Source: Priapulus caudatus (taxonomy: Eukaryota > Priapulida > Priapulimorpha > Priapulimorphida > Priapulidae). Taken from it: a stretch of DNA of 34,380 nt. Below are positions 23,155 through 33,763 of this stretch, in pieces (the stretch's first letter is position 1; the number at the start of each line of letters is the position of its first letter). The position numbers were made by a program, and so were the translations under genes. The notes beneath the pieces were generated by a model that saw only the letters and a program-made list of their open reading frames with translations, was not told the DNA's origin and did no database searches. The stretch is taken from positions 69,700 to 104,079 of the forward strand of contig NW_014577146.1 in assembly GCF_000485595.1 (NCBI RefSeq). The letters are read 5' to 3'.

Positions 23155-24525
23155 GACGCAGCTCAGAAGCCTAGATTAACCTTAATGCAGTTGCCGACAC
23201 TGACGTCCGTAGCCGGGTTTATTATAACTCCGGCATATTCTGTTTTAAATGCCGTCACGGTTTACATTAATGTCAAAATCGAAGTGAAAGTTGCAACGGC
23301 AATTTGTTGAGTATGACGTGCGATTAAGCGACATAGACATCTAATTTTGATGTGTAATTATTTCGTAAATAATCGACTAAGTTTCGAAAATAGGAGTTCA
23401 GACTTCTCATGAAGGGTCATCTCTCCTAAGTTAACGATTTTTCGAGTACAGGCTGCAGTTCTAATTCATAGATTTTAATATTAGGTAGCCCCGTTGTTTC
23501 AATAATAATACATCAGCTGTTGATGTATTTTGAAAGTATATACAATAGAATCGTATGTACACTATTGATCGGGCAAAGATGATTATTCGCTAGTTCTTTA
23601 CATTAATCTTACACGTAAATATAGTGCTACCTTTTTCGATACTGACAAGAGCGTCATATGGTTCTGATTATGATCAATTGCACTCATTCTATTCTATATA
23701 TCTTTTAGATGCCGTATTAGTTCATCAACCTGACTAACTGATTAAACTGTTTGTCGTTTCACATTCGGATTTGCATATTTTTTTCCTTAACGATAATAAT
23801 TAATCATCTCAAATAAACTTATATATTATATATATAGTGGTCACTAGGAGAAATGTCGACATCTATAAATGGGGCTACATCACATCATCGTGTCTCCTAA
23901 CAAAAATATCGGTATCTATTCGCAACCCCTCTTGCTGGATACCATCCTCCCGATGGTCGGAATAGCACAGCCCACTTCAATTCCTCAATTACCGACTAAA
24001 TGAAGTTGCACAAGGAGAGATACACATCAGATGAGCTGCCTGCTGCTATTGCGCAATGAAGCCTATACGCGCCGTGCAGCCTGCCGGTGCACTATCGCCG
24101 CCACCGCTGCCTGCAACACAGCTGTCATGCAGACTGCTCGCAATTAGGCAAAGTACATCTAATCATTATTAACCGAACATTACCATATTGAATTTTACGC
24201 TATGATATTATAAAACAATCTTCGTAACTAATTTAGAATTCACACGTGAGAAGTCGTGATGGCAATTGCGTAACGTTGTATTCTGCGGTCAGAGATTCGA
24301 ATTTCAATTCGACTTTAGATCAAATTTCTTTAATTCGGTTTTGATTAAAATCAACCATTTAAGTGCAAGCATCGATGAAAATGTGATTATGTGGACGGCC
24401 AATTTTCCATAATATTTTGAAGATCTATGTAATGTACCATTAAATTATTTTATACTCGTACATATTCATATTAATGAGACACTATATAATCATGTTTCAC
24501 TAGCAAAGTGAGCATTTTAATAAGT

Positions 24526-24529
<4 letters not shown>
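23155..24529. other. Unique sequence, no supported gene
   Basis: There is no frame over 60 codons. A 9-bp-stem hairpin (AATACATCA, 5-nt loop, complement) sits at 23,507-23,529, about as expected by chance. A GC-rich patch at 24,070-24,130 has repeated GCTGC/GCCGC words but no frame. Confidence 0.55.

Positions 24530-24599
<70 letters not shown>
24530..24599. repeat. (AT)n microsatellite
   Basis: About 34 uninterrupted AT units, followed by TTGGTATATATCATATATATTAA. It is the longest AT array in the window. Confidence 0.97.
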
Positions 24600-24601
<2 letters not shown>

Positions 24602-24655
24602 TATATATCATATATATTAACGTCGATTGAGCAAGAATTTAACAAAACATCTGTA

Positions 24656-24670
24656 TGACGTCAGACGTCA
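24656..24670. promoter_or_regulatory. CRE-like motif in tandem
   Basis: TGACGTCA, the perfect CREB/ATF palindrome, is followed immediately by a second GACGTCA, giving TGACGTCAGACGTCA. No promoter or gene is visible next to it, so its role is unknown. Confidence 0.22.
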
Positions 24671-24937
24671 GGCATCACATTGCATGAAACTGCATCTTAT
24701 TTATAATATGAAACGCTTCGATGTAAGACGATTTAATTAAATAAACTTATTTAATGATACAATTTGAATAAAGAAACAATCAGATAAATAAATGAATAAA
24801 TAATACACGAATAACAATAAATCATTATATGAATACGTGCATAATGTGATTGCAATGTTCATCAGTATGTGTATTTCCCAAGTCGCTAGACTTGATACTT
24901 AATTGGCAAGGGAACATATTTTATCCGAGTTTTGATC

Positions 24938-24965
24938 GCGACTCCGTAGAATTCTACGGAGACGC
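24938..24965. repeat. 20-bp perfect palindrome (28 bp with one mismatched pair)
   Basis: 24,942-24,961 (CTCCGTAGAATTCTACGGAG) is perfectly self-complementary. After one mismatched pair (A/A), the flanking GCG and CGC extend the symmetry to 24,938-24,965. Only about 0.03 perfect 20-bp palindromes are expected by chance in this length. No repeat family or gene is attached to it. Confidence 0.85.
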
Positions 24966-24970
24966 TCGAA

Positions 24971-27900
24971 CAAAAATCATCACGGGCACCGAGAACAACA
25001 CAATGAAACCACGCGCAACAAGTGCGCGTACAACGAAGATTTGTTTTACTTAGATAGCCCTCAATGGATGGTTAAGTCTGAATCCCTGCTGCCGCTAGGT
25101 GCATGCGTATCTCTAGCGAAGCGGGAGTCAGAGAAGAACTGAAGCGTAGTGAGTAGCTGACAGATTTCCCGACGGATGAGCGATAACCCTCGACAGCCCA
25201 ATGTCTGTATTATTGCCTCTCTTCGAGCCACAGTGTGGAATAATTACGCACCCGGGACCTCAGCGGCATGAATTATTTGTTACCTGTTGAGTTAGCGTAA
25301 ATTGCTTCTTAATTTTAAAAGGGCACGGTAGCATGCCGTGAATGGCCGCCGGTCAACTGGGGATTGAACAATCAGTGGAAATGGAAAGTTGAAATTATTA
25401 ATGATGCCCACTGCCACACAGATACACAGATTTTTTACCCGTTCCCTCTGATGTTTCTCCAGCGGCCGCAAGTTAGCGATATTACTTTAGATGTTCATCT
25501 CGGGCCAACCACTGCATTAGTCGACAAATTTTCATTAAAAAAAACATCTAATGCGTCGTTCTAGCCGCGTAAATTCGGAATAAACGCTATAATGTTAATA
25601 CGGCGCGGCAAGCACTTAAACGTGCATATTAAAGCCACAATTAAAGATCAAATAATATAACGCAGGACTATTACCCGCGAGGTCATCGTAATTCGTATCG
25701 TGGAGGGTTGATTAATCATCGAGCCGATGTGAGAGAGTTACCTGCTTTAGTCCCCGCGTGCAGTTTCTCGCATTCGAACTATTTGTGCGTTTCTAGAATT
25801 CGGAGAATGCGGAACATCCAGAGCAGCAGCGAAATCGGAATGACAACATGCGCCTGCAGTTGTGACAGGGATGACAATATTGCGAGTGCATTCACAGTGC
25901 GGGAACAAGCGGAGATGGTCGCATGCTATTAGGCCTTGCCCGAGAGTGGATCAACTTGCACGGCCCGTCATTGTGGACAGGCCAGACAGGCCCTAATTCA
26001 ATTACTCTTGAGAGCATATCTTTTCACGAGGACTTAATTCTGCGCCTCTCCACAAACAAAGGCTCCATCAGGCAAGTAAAAATCCTTAAAATTATTTAAT
26101 TACCGTCCATGAATGGTCTTGAAAACCGCGTGCCATTTCCGCTGATTTTGCTGCTACGACTTGGCCGTTGATCGCAAAAGGGATCTAAATTATTCAAAAC
26201 GAGGACTCGGCACACTGAGTGTATATTCAGGAAGCTACAGAGTGAGATCGAAGAGACGGATGTGTCATGCGTCGCTGTTCTATACTGCGTTACGGTGAAA
26301 GGAATGTTACAAATGAAGCGGGCCAGTGGCTCGACTGCAAGATCTCTAGTTCTATACCATGCGTACGACGGTCGAGTAGGGGGGGGCGCAATTAGCAAGG
26401 TAGGCAGTTAACACACTACTGTTATTATTGCAGATTACTTTATCGTGTGATATATATCAATAATATTCACCACGAAACCACAACTGATGAGGTATGATTT
26501 CCTAGCATATACGTAGCATCATCTATATAGATGCGTCATTACTCACCAGAACATATATGTGACCTATTGCGTATTAGTAAATTACTTTATTAGCAAAACA
26601 AGTCGTTTCGGTTAAAAAGGTTTGATAGGTTCGTTCTATAATCTCGTTACTCGTGTAAAATTATTGATGGACAAGCATGAATTTTGTACAACGTTTCCTT
26701 TATTGAATAAAGCCGTCCCTATAGTAATACTGCATGGCTGCCTGCCTTTTCCTAACATATACTTGCGCCCGTCCGTTGTGTTCTCGCACTTAACTTCATG
26801 CCTGGCACCGACGTACCGACCCCGACTCACGACAGAGTTGTATACAACGTGATGTGCAACAGTCATCGTACAGTGACAATGCTTCGAATCGGAGCACATC
26901 GCATATGTGCGTGTATTTCCCACGTTACTCGCGCGCCTTCTGCCCGCTACCGGTTTACTTCGAATCCCCCCAAGCAAGCAGCAGTTCTCATCAGCTGAGA
27001 GGGTCCAGCTTACAAGGTCAACTGCCATATCAACCCACTTGTTGCAATTAGCAACTCTGTGAAGCATCGTAGCACCGCGGTGATGTTTGTAGCTCAAGTT
27101 CGTCTTGAGGATACCGGATTTCTTCACGTCACTATAAGAATCCAACGACGAAGCTCCGCTGAAGCTTCATCTAGAACTATATATAGCACGTATTTTTATT
27201 AGAACGTTATTCGTATACATTGCGTAAACGTCGAGCACGGCGTGTCAATAATCTGCAGCGCGCGGGAAGCGGATGCATAGATGCTGCGCTTATTCACCAC
27301 TACTGCCTCATCCGTGTTTTATTTGCGGTCCTGTCTTTTACAGCATCGTCGCATTAAGTATGAACGAGGCGACATACGCGACAGCAGCTAGCGTGCGCAT
27401 GCCTGCCTATACAACATGCATCGTCATGCACCATGTGCGAAGTCACGCCAACGGCCATGATGCGGCTCATAACTCAGTCAGCTTGTCGCTTTCTAATATG
27501 CTATTTATATACCCTACTCTTGCACCCGAGTGCTAAGCTTCAACTTGCATGAGGATTACTTCCGTATGTGAGATCCATTTTGTCGCTGTAGTTTTGCTAG
27601 TTACGTCTCGCATTGCATTCAGTTTCAGTCTCATACAAGCAATGGCAATTTTTCGTAGACGATGCGCTGATGAGAATTTCTGTTGAAATTGTATTGCTTT
27701 GCTCTATTAGAAGGCAACAGGGTGTGAAATGTATCGCGCGAGAAGATGTAAACCTCGTCTTACTGCGTTCGCCGCGTGATGGCTTTGACATGCAGTTATG
27801 GTCTGGCTAGGTAAGACAAGAACTGTCCCCTCTATCATTGCCGCTTCCAAATGCCGCTACGCACGTCAGATTTCGGCTGCCAACATTTCTGACCGTGTGA

Positions 27901-27985
27901 TTTTTAATTATATATTTTTTTTAAATATTAAATTTCGTTATCTTGATTGGTAAAATCAGCGAGCGCTTTAATAATTATTCGTACC
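24971..27985. other. Mostly unique sequence, no firm gene
   Basis: Frames of 66-100 codons occur at 25,364, 25,708, 26,096, 27,273 and 27,597-27,810, many overlapped by an open frame on the other strand. None shows a domain I can defend. One reads FFVDDALM near 27,650, which only superficially resembles a reverse-transcriptase active-site box. A G8 run lies at 26,380-26,388. Confidence 0.45.
26636..27067 (-). CDS. Candidate open frame, 143 codons from ATG, unknown product
   Basis: On the minus strand an ATG at 27,067-27,065 opens a 143-codon frame; the same frame remains open upstream to about 27,145 without another ATG. The peptide is rich in Cys, His and Arg (for example CSDSKHCHC near its middle) but the Cys/His spacing does not match a zinc-finger class I know. 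Plus-strand frames overlap it at 26,622-26,852 and 26,798-27,051, which argues that the stretch is simply stop-poor. It is probably chance. Confidence 0.1.
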   Translation of the reverse strand: MLHRVANCNKWVDMAVDLVSWTLSADENCCLLGGIRSKPVAGRRRASNVGNTRTYAMCSDSKHCHCTMTVAHHVVYNSVVSRGRYVGARHEVKCENTTDGRKYMLGKGRQPCSITIGTALFNKGNVVQNSCLSINNFTRVTRL

Positions 27986-28007
27986 GCGGGGCGGAGGAGG
28001 GGGGGGG
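27986..28007 (+). repeat. G-rich run with possible quadruplex
   Basis: The run GCGGGGCGGAGGA followed by nine G carries four or more G-tracts on the plus strand within 25 bp, enough for a two-tetrad quadruplex. It lies 60 bp upstream of the imperfect hairpin at 28,069. Confidence 0.6.
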
Positions 28008-28068
28008 AATCCGACGACGCATGTCGGAGAACGGTTTGCTAAGCACGGCAGAGAGGCGGATGTGCGTG

Positions 28069-28160
28069 GAGAGAGGTATGATACGCTATTCACGTTGACC
28101 TGCTTAGTCGGCTGCGAGAGCTCCCCGCAGTGAATAGCTAGCTATCATGCTGCCTCTCTT
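28069..28160. repeat. Imperfect long inverted repeat (hairpin)
   Basis: The left arm 28,069-28,093 and right arm 28,130-28,160 pair in three blocks: GAGAGAGG with CCTCTCTT (one G-T), ATGATA with TATCAT, and CTATTCAC with GTGAATAG. Small asymmetric bulges separate the blocks, and the central spacer is 36 nt and itself partly self-complementary (CTGCG...CGCAG). The total of 92 nt is in the size range of an animal microRNA precursor, but the bulges and 36-nt loop are not typical. It could also be a degenerate fold-back insertion. Confidence 0.55.
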
Positions 28161-28721
28161 CTCGCAGGTGGTGGTTCAATACTCTCACATGGTATAGGCA
28201 CGCATGCACCGTGCGCAGGAGTCGGCAATTTACACGAACATCAAGATGCGTTACTGTTTTGACGTTAATAATATCTTACATCTCGTCTGGCTATATTGCC
28301 AGTGATTTCCCCGTCGTTCCAGGGCAACTTGGGAGCGGATATTTTTCAAGGGGCATACGCATGCACCCGAGACTATTCGTTCTTGGTGAGATTCATGAAT
28401 GAGAAAGCTTGTCTACCCCCGCAGAGCTCCTTCCCACGCTCTAAATCTACGCCCATTCGCGCAAGAAAATCGCAATGCGTCTCTAAAGCCAATCATCGAA
28501 GATGACTCTCTTAAGATAAACTCGATGGCAAACACGGCTTATGACACATGCACGTCAACAACGAAGCTGATACGTTATACATATTTGTAAGAGGGGCCGC
28601 ATATGTAAGCTTCGTTATATCTCATTGCGTATGCATTAAATTCTACCATTACCTACGTACTGTATAGTGACGTACATAATGCCACTCGTAACGCGTCCGC
28701 ACGTATACACCAACGAAACGG
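28161..28721. other. Unique sequence, no supported gene
   Basis: Three mutually overlapping frames of 63-69 codons occur in different phases (28,211-28,590), which is characteristic of a stop-poor non-coding stretch. I recognise no product. Confidence 0.5.
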
Positions 28722-28768
28722 GTGCGTGTATACGTAGGTGTGTGTTCGTGCGTGCGTACGTGTGTGTC

Positions 28769-28822
<54 letters not shown>

Positions 28823-28995
28823 GGTGTGTGTCGGTGTGTGGGTGGGTGTGGGTGTGTGGGTGTTAGCGCGGATGTCAGTGTGGGAGCGCGCGTGTGTATA
28901 TAGTTAATGTGCTTGTGAACCTGCATGTGCGTGGGGTGCGTGTGAGCGTGCGCGTGTGGACGTGCGTTGTGTGTACGTGCGTGCGTGTGCGTGTA
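28722..28995. repeat. (GT)/(GTGC) compound microsatellite
   Basis: A pure TG array of about 25 units (28,771-28,820) is flanked by degenerate GTGC, GTCG and GGGTGT words on both sides. Translations of either strand give Val/Cys or Thr/His artefacts. Confidence 0.95.
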
Positions 28996-30840
28996 TGACA
29001 TGCTCCATCATTACCGGTAGCACTGTACACATGTGCACGGGATGTCTTCACATCGGCAGTCTGTCTAACTCCTTTAAAACCATGCTCGCTCTCTAAATCA
29101 ATATTAATATGGCTAATAGGAAATATTTATGCAATAAAATATTGTGCAGCAATTTACTAATGGCTAGCAGGAGTGGGTATAATTGACTGAAGCACTACAT
29201 TCCAAGCCCATTTCTCGCCTTTATTCCGCGCATCAAGGCAGCCGGCGAGTGATGCCGTGTTTAATATTTTAGCGGGTAGGCGCAATTACTACAAAGTCAC
29301 CGAGTAATGCGGGAGAAAGCTATTATTTCGTGTTCAACAATAAGCTGTGGCAAAACATTGCTGCAGTGCGTGATAAAATACTGAACCGAACAGCGCACGG
29401 CAACGGCAGTATGTATAGTTTTGATATGTGGTTCGATACGTATACGCAACGCTGATGTCTACACGTTTAACGGACATTTTATTCCTACGTAAAGTAAGCG
29501 AGTTACACCGCCCTCTAATTCACGTTAATTCCCGCTGTTTTCACCACTTTTACGCCCCTTGTTATGCGTTTTTGTTTGGGTAATTTTTTTAGCAGGCACA
29601 TACCAAACAACGAGTGCGAATTACGACTATAACCTAGATTTTTTAATTTAATAAATCGTCGGTTTTCAGTAGGATTAGTGAGTTTTTAAATGATACATGG
29701 GCCTCTCATCTTTAAACACCCGCAAACAGGATGGCGCGGGCGAGCAAACTGGCACACATGCGCACAGACACATGCTGCTAACTTCATGCATGCCCTGATA
29801 GTAAAAGCTATGACTCACCGTAAACAAACCGCCGTATTTGAATGCGCTGTTTGCATACAATACTTGTGCGAACAAGAATTTTGCCCACTTTCTCAGAAAA
29901 TTATTTATTTCCGTTTTGTTTAACACGCTTCGCTTATTTCTTTTTTTCTTCGTCCAATCTGTAAAATGAGAGCCAAAAAGTAAACACTGACATTCACAAA
30001 TTCGGCACCAAAAAAATCTGCAAATATTTGAAGCAATCCATCATCACGCTCGCAAACACGCTATACTGCCTCCGGTTCGCCCGCCTGTGAAGCTTACACC
30101 AACTGTAGCAAAATCATTGTGATCGGATAATTGTTCATTAGCGGCGGAGTTAATCTCGTAGACGAGCTCAAATATCCGAGGGCCGGCCGATTCACTCTAA
30201 CAGGCACCCTGTGGCGATCGGGTGACACAATTATTCATAACAGGTATAATCCAGTAACCGTCCAGCCAATGTCTCATAATATACTATGTCTCGGATGTAA
30301 TGAAAATAGTGTCGTATATATTTCCGCCGCTGCTGTCACACTTTACCGGCTTGTATGCATGCATGTCGAAAAAAGCCGAAGAATATGTGAAAGACTGATC
30401 GTTCTTCGTGTTTTTCTTTAGAATAGACTGTGGCAAGTGAACGCCTTTATTTAACCATTCTTCACGTCTGCCCTCGTATGCTCACGTATATCGTAGGTAG
30501 AAAACATTTGTCCCCTGATAAAATTCATCTTCGGTCTTACAGACATCCGAACAAGATATACCGCATATTGTACACAGGTCGTGATGTCATATACTAAGCT
30601 GCTGATTTCACCAGGAAATAAAATCCCCGTGAATGGCTACGTCTTAATTTGCAAAGAAAATAGTGGCATGTGCCCGTAAAGTCACCGCTAATCATTTACG
30701 ACAGAAATGACACAGCAGATGGTGCTGCCTACAATCATAACACAATCTGCCGGAGCTGCTGCTAGCTCATTGTTCTGATTATTCGATACACTGATACACT
30801 TCCATTGATAGGGGCTCAGCAATTATAACTAGGGGTACTA
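28996..30840. other. Unique sequence, no supported gene
   Basis: Frames of 77-96 codons at 29,675-29,926 (open on both strands) and 30,131-30,421 are unrecognised. There is no repeat array or RNA gene. The 30,850-30,893 stretch is rich in CTG, CCA and CCG triplets and leads into the GGT tract. Confidence 0.5.
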
Positions 30841-30891
30841 GTGCTGCAGTCACTGCCACCACTGCTACTGCTGCTCCTAGCGCCGTCGCCG

Positions 30892-31050
30892 CCGGATGGT
30901 GGTGTTGGTGGTGGTTGTGGTGGTGGTTGTGGTGGTGGTGGTGGAGGTAGTGGTGGTGGTGGTGGTGGTGGTGGTGGTGGTGGTGGTTGTGGTTGTGGTG
31001 GTGATAGTGGTGGTGGTGGTGGTGGCGGTGGCGGTGGCGGCGACGGTGGA
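30892..31050 (+). repeat. (GGT)n trinucleotide tract, strongly strand-asymmetric
   Basis: Degenerate GGT/GTT/GGC triplets fill this stretch. The plus strand has no C at all from 30,894 to 31,025. In frame it would encode poly-Gly with occasional Cys and Ser. The frame is open from 30,829 to 31,080 and begins with a Leu/Pro run, but it has no ATG, so I do not call a gene. Dense GG tracts could form two-tetrad G-quadruplexes. Confidence 0.93.
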
Positions 31051-31080
31051 AATCTTGTGCTGCCGTTAATGTTTCGGTAG

Positions 31081-31608
31081 CGATCGTTCTAATTGTTTTA
31101 ATCGTAGAAGTGTTTATATTTTAACAGTTTAGTCTTGATTGACTAGCTTATTTGTAACTCCTCCTCGAAAGAAAAACAACAAAGAAGAGGATTCGAAGCA
31201 ATTTATTCTGATTTTGGTTGTGACGGACTTTGCCGCGCCATCGCCGTCTAATCATCGTTACTCTTGTGCTCGACAGCATGGCCCATGACATCATCGCCAT
31301 TACTGCATGACGTACTCACCATGGGGGCCATCGTTACATTTCTGTGGCATCTAATACATAAAATAACTTCTCGGGCAGGATTTAGTTTATGGTTCGTCTA
31401 CGAGCTTATTCATACTCGTCATTGAAAATTCATAATTTCGACGATTTTACTGTCGAGCGTGACCCGAGAGCCGCTACCCACGAGATCCTGCGCTGCCTAC
31501 GTTTTCACACATGTGGGTTTATTATTCCGCTTTGCTACACCTGATTTCTTCATTCCGGAGCACTTTCCTTCGCAGTCGTGCCCAATAACATGGTCGAAGA
31601 GTAATCTT
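31081..31608. other. Unique sequence, no supported gene
   Basis: One 60-codon frame (31,459-31,641) is unrecognised. I see no structure. Confidence 0.5.
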
Positions 31609-31869
31609 CTAGCTATTTTGACGGTTTTCAGCAGAAGATGAGAATAATTTTCGCCAGTCGATACATAATATCATCAAATTGCTGCAATCAATATGATCCT
31701 TGGCGTTTTTGCCCTCAGAATCAAACGTGTTGAGAAAGGTCACGAAGAAAATTGACATTCTTCCTTCAGTGCAGTCTTTTCCAATTAGTAAGTTAACAGA
31801 AGATTTCGACCATGACAATTTCTTTGCTACCCTAAGAACATTCTTTACGGTTTCTACATCATGTGTCAT
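31609..31869 (-). CDS. Candidate open frame, 86 codons, unknown product
   Basis: A minus-strand frame from a true ATG (31,869-31,867) to a TAG at 31,611-31,609. Among the short frames in the window its composition is the most protein-like: mixed Lys/Asp/Glu/Ser with regular hydrophobics (MTHDVETVKNVLRVAKKLSW at the start, then SIFFVTFLNTFDSEGKNAKD). Repeat bias and arginine/cysteine excess are absent. I do not recognise the family. It could be a small exon, a decayed mobile-element fragment or chance. No splice context was established. Confidence 0.2.
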   Translation of the reverse strand: MTHDVETVKNVLRVAKKLSWSKSSVNLLIGKDCTEGRMSIFFVTFLNTFDSEGKNAKDHIDCSNLMILCIDWRKLFSSSAENRQNS

Positions 31870-32193
31870 TATAGATTAAAAAGATTGTAATTTATATCAT
31901 CAAACGTTAAGCACGTCAAAGTACATATATCGTAATTGTTAGATTTATCATTATTAGTAATTCGCAATCAATATTTGGTTTATTATGCACGCGCAACAAG
32001 ATCGAATATTCTACAATGCGTTTTTGCAAAAGAAATAATGCGCTAGACCTCACAGCATGCTAATGTCACATAATAACAGTACGCTTAATGGCGTAATGGC
32101 TACGTTATATCACCTTACTCTCTTGATCCGTACGGGCCCACCACACTCTCCTTTTCTTTATCTCACACAATGCTCTTTCTTTCCCCTTCACTG
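31870..32193. other. Unique sequence, no supported gene
   Basis: AT-rich sequence with no frame or repeat of note. A plus-strand frame that begins at 32,057 is carried through the GTGC tract and is an artefact. Confidence 0.55.
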
Positions 32194-32281
32194 GCACGCG
32201 CGTGCTTGCGTGCGTGCGTGCGTGCTTATGTGCGTGCGCGTGGGCGTGTGCATGTACGTGTGCGTGCGTGCGTGCGTGTGT
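32194..32281. repeat. (TGCG)/(GTGC)n microsatellite
   Basis: A degenerate tetranucleotide tract, alternating purine and pyrimidine, flanked on the 3' side by a short CTCTCTCGCTCC pyrimidine run. It is the fourth tract of this GTGC/CACG type in the window. Confidence 0.93.
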
Positions 32282-32877
32282 GGTCTATCTCTCTCGCTCC
32301 CTGGATTTCTCGTTCCCTTTCTGCGGATAACCGCCCAGCTAGAGTGCCTGCCACGCGTAGTCTGCAATCAGGAGGGTTATCATAAAATAACCGCGTCGTT
32401 ATAGTCATTTGCTTTGCGACAAGAAATGAACAGTTGTTGCTAACGAGGTCGGGAGGTAGTTGCGGGCTAATCAAAGTAGAGGCAATCAGCGGACGGCTTT
32501 GCAAACATCTCCTAGCCCTTGGCGCAGGTCACAAGCAGTTGGAGTCGAGGGTCAGTTCGATTTTGGGTCGCGATAGGCGACGGATGTGGCTGTGAAGTTG
32601 TGTAATTCTGTCTGGGCGCTGCGAGATCATGCGGCCACATATCGTTTCCATAAGTGCGCGGGGTTTTTGTTTGTAATACATGTTTGAATTAGGCGTTTAG
32701 ACGATAGCCAAGCGGTCCACTCCGTCATAAGCCAGCCTCATCAACGCAGGTCGCCATTCCATGTAGGAAGAAGCATCAAGTATAAGGTAAGAAATCATGC
32801 GAGAAGATTGTTATTCATGCACGATAAGTTAATCATACATACTCCGTTTTCAAATTCCGCCAAGCGTGTGTCACGTC
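32282..32877. other. Unique sequence, no supported gene
   Basis: No frame or repeat is supported here. A possible splice donor (AAAG|GTAAGA-like, AAGGTAAGAAAT) occurs near 32,785 without an identifiable exon. Confidence 0.5.
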
Positions 32878-32979
32878 ATCCATATAATGAGACCGAATGC
32901 GATCGCATACATTTGTGAATGTAGGAAAAAATACTGCAGCTATAGTTATTTCGATAATAAATCGAAATGCGATTTACAT
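32878..32979 (+). repeat. 102-bp direct repeat, left copy
   Basis: This copy matches 33,764-33,865 over 102 bp with two substitutions and no gap. It contains the 12-bp palindrome ATGCGATCGCAT, a TACAT/ATGTA inverted pair and a perfect 8-bp hairpin (ATTTCGAT, 5-nt loop, ATCGAAAT). The copy boundaries are sharp on both sides: the sequence before ATCC and after TTTACAT is unrelated between copies. The terminal TG/CA dinucleotides of retroviral-type long terminal repeats are absent. Confidence 0.97.
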
Positions 32980-33060
32980 CTTTCCATTGTGCGCGTCGGA
33001 TGAGCACCGATCAATTGCGATGTATTTCCATAATGCTGCGACATGGAGATTTAAAACACA

Positions 33061-33582
33061 ATGTTAGGCTACGTCATTTCGTCTCGGTTAACGTCCGTCG
33101 CTGACGGCAGGTTGCGGCTAAGCAATGATCTACGATGCCGGAGTCGGTACTCGGCCGCATGGGCACGGAGAGACGAAATCATCATAAATGTCATGGAAGA
33201 TCCTACTGTGGAAATCTACCATGCGCCGATGGTTTGCAACACGTTAGTATGCTTGTCAGTGGAGCACGAGCGAGTAGCATTAGGCGATCCTAATTTCATT
33301 AAACAGACCTGTCATTACACGGCCTGGTTAGGTCGTTGGGAGAGACGTGATGCGCTTACTCAACAAGACAATAAACTAAGTGCCTCGTTGCCCTTCTTGC
33401 TCGTGATGAACAAGAAAGCTGTACCCCATCTCTCCCACCGCAGGGGAACCGTTTTCACTAGACGCATGATGGTACCAGCTCAGCTCGTCAAATTATTCCT
33501 GTTTTGGGAAGAAACCGGTCCCACATTAACGCCTAATTATCACGTCTACGTTATATCATCATCACGAAACCTATTTTTGTAA
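33061..33582 (+). CDS. Candidate open frame, 173 codons, between the 102-bp direct repeats
   Basis: The ATG at 33,061 has A at -3 (ACACAATG), and the frame ends at a TAA at 33,580-33,582. I do not recognise the protein. It begins MLGYVISSRLTSVADG, has mixed charged and hydrophobic sequence (for example DEIIINVMEDPTVEIYHAP near residues 38-56), few Gly, and no obvious membrane span, zinc finger or catalytic box. It lies 81 bp after the left 102-bp repeat and 181 bp before the right one, so it would be the internal part of a 988-bp repeat-bounded unit. About one frame this long is expected by chance in the window. The repeat bracket is the only contextual support. Confidence 0.17.
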   Translation: MLGYVISSRLTSVADGRLRLSNDLRCRSRYSAAWARRDEIIINVMEDPTVEIYHAPMVCNTLVCLSVEHERVALGDPNFIKQTCHYTAWLGRWERRDALTQQDNKLSASLPFLLVMNKKAVPHLSHRRGTVFTRRMMVPAQLVKLFLFWEETGPTLTPNYHVYVISSSRNLFL

Positions 33583-33763
33583 ATAATTTAAATTTAAATC
33601 GAGGCTATAAGGTGCCGTAAATTGACGAGCGAGTTTCTTCAAATATGAGTATCTACAAAACGACTATTGCTTTAATCTTTTCGCCATCACTGTTTATGTT
33701 GGTTGGGTATTATGTAGCGTTATCCGTTGATGTTCAGCAGAAAAGAGTTGCTTAAAGAACGTT
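33583..33763. other. Spacer inside the repeat-bounded unit
   Basis: AT-rich sequence with a 14-bp palindrome ATTTAAATTTAAAT at 33,586-33,599 and no coding frame. A weak purine stretch (CAGAAAAGAG) lies before the right repeat but is too short and interrupted to be called a polypurine tract. Confidence 0.5.

Noticed and set aside
23507-23529. 9-bp perfect stem with 5-nt loop
   Set aside because: About one such hairpin is expected by chance in the window and there is no supporting context.
24285-24310. AGATTCGAATTTC, resembling a tRNA T-arm/B-box
   Set aside because: The flanks do not pair into a T-stem, and no A-box or acceptor stem was found at the right distance.
27613-27810. FFVDDALM in a 65-codon frame resembling a reverse-transcriptase YVDD box
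   Set aside because: The surrounding residues do not match any reverse-transcriptase block order, the opposite strand is equally open, and no adjacent domains exist.
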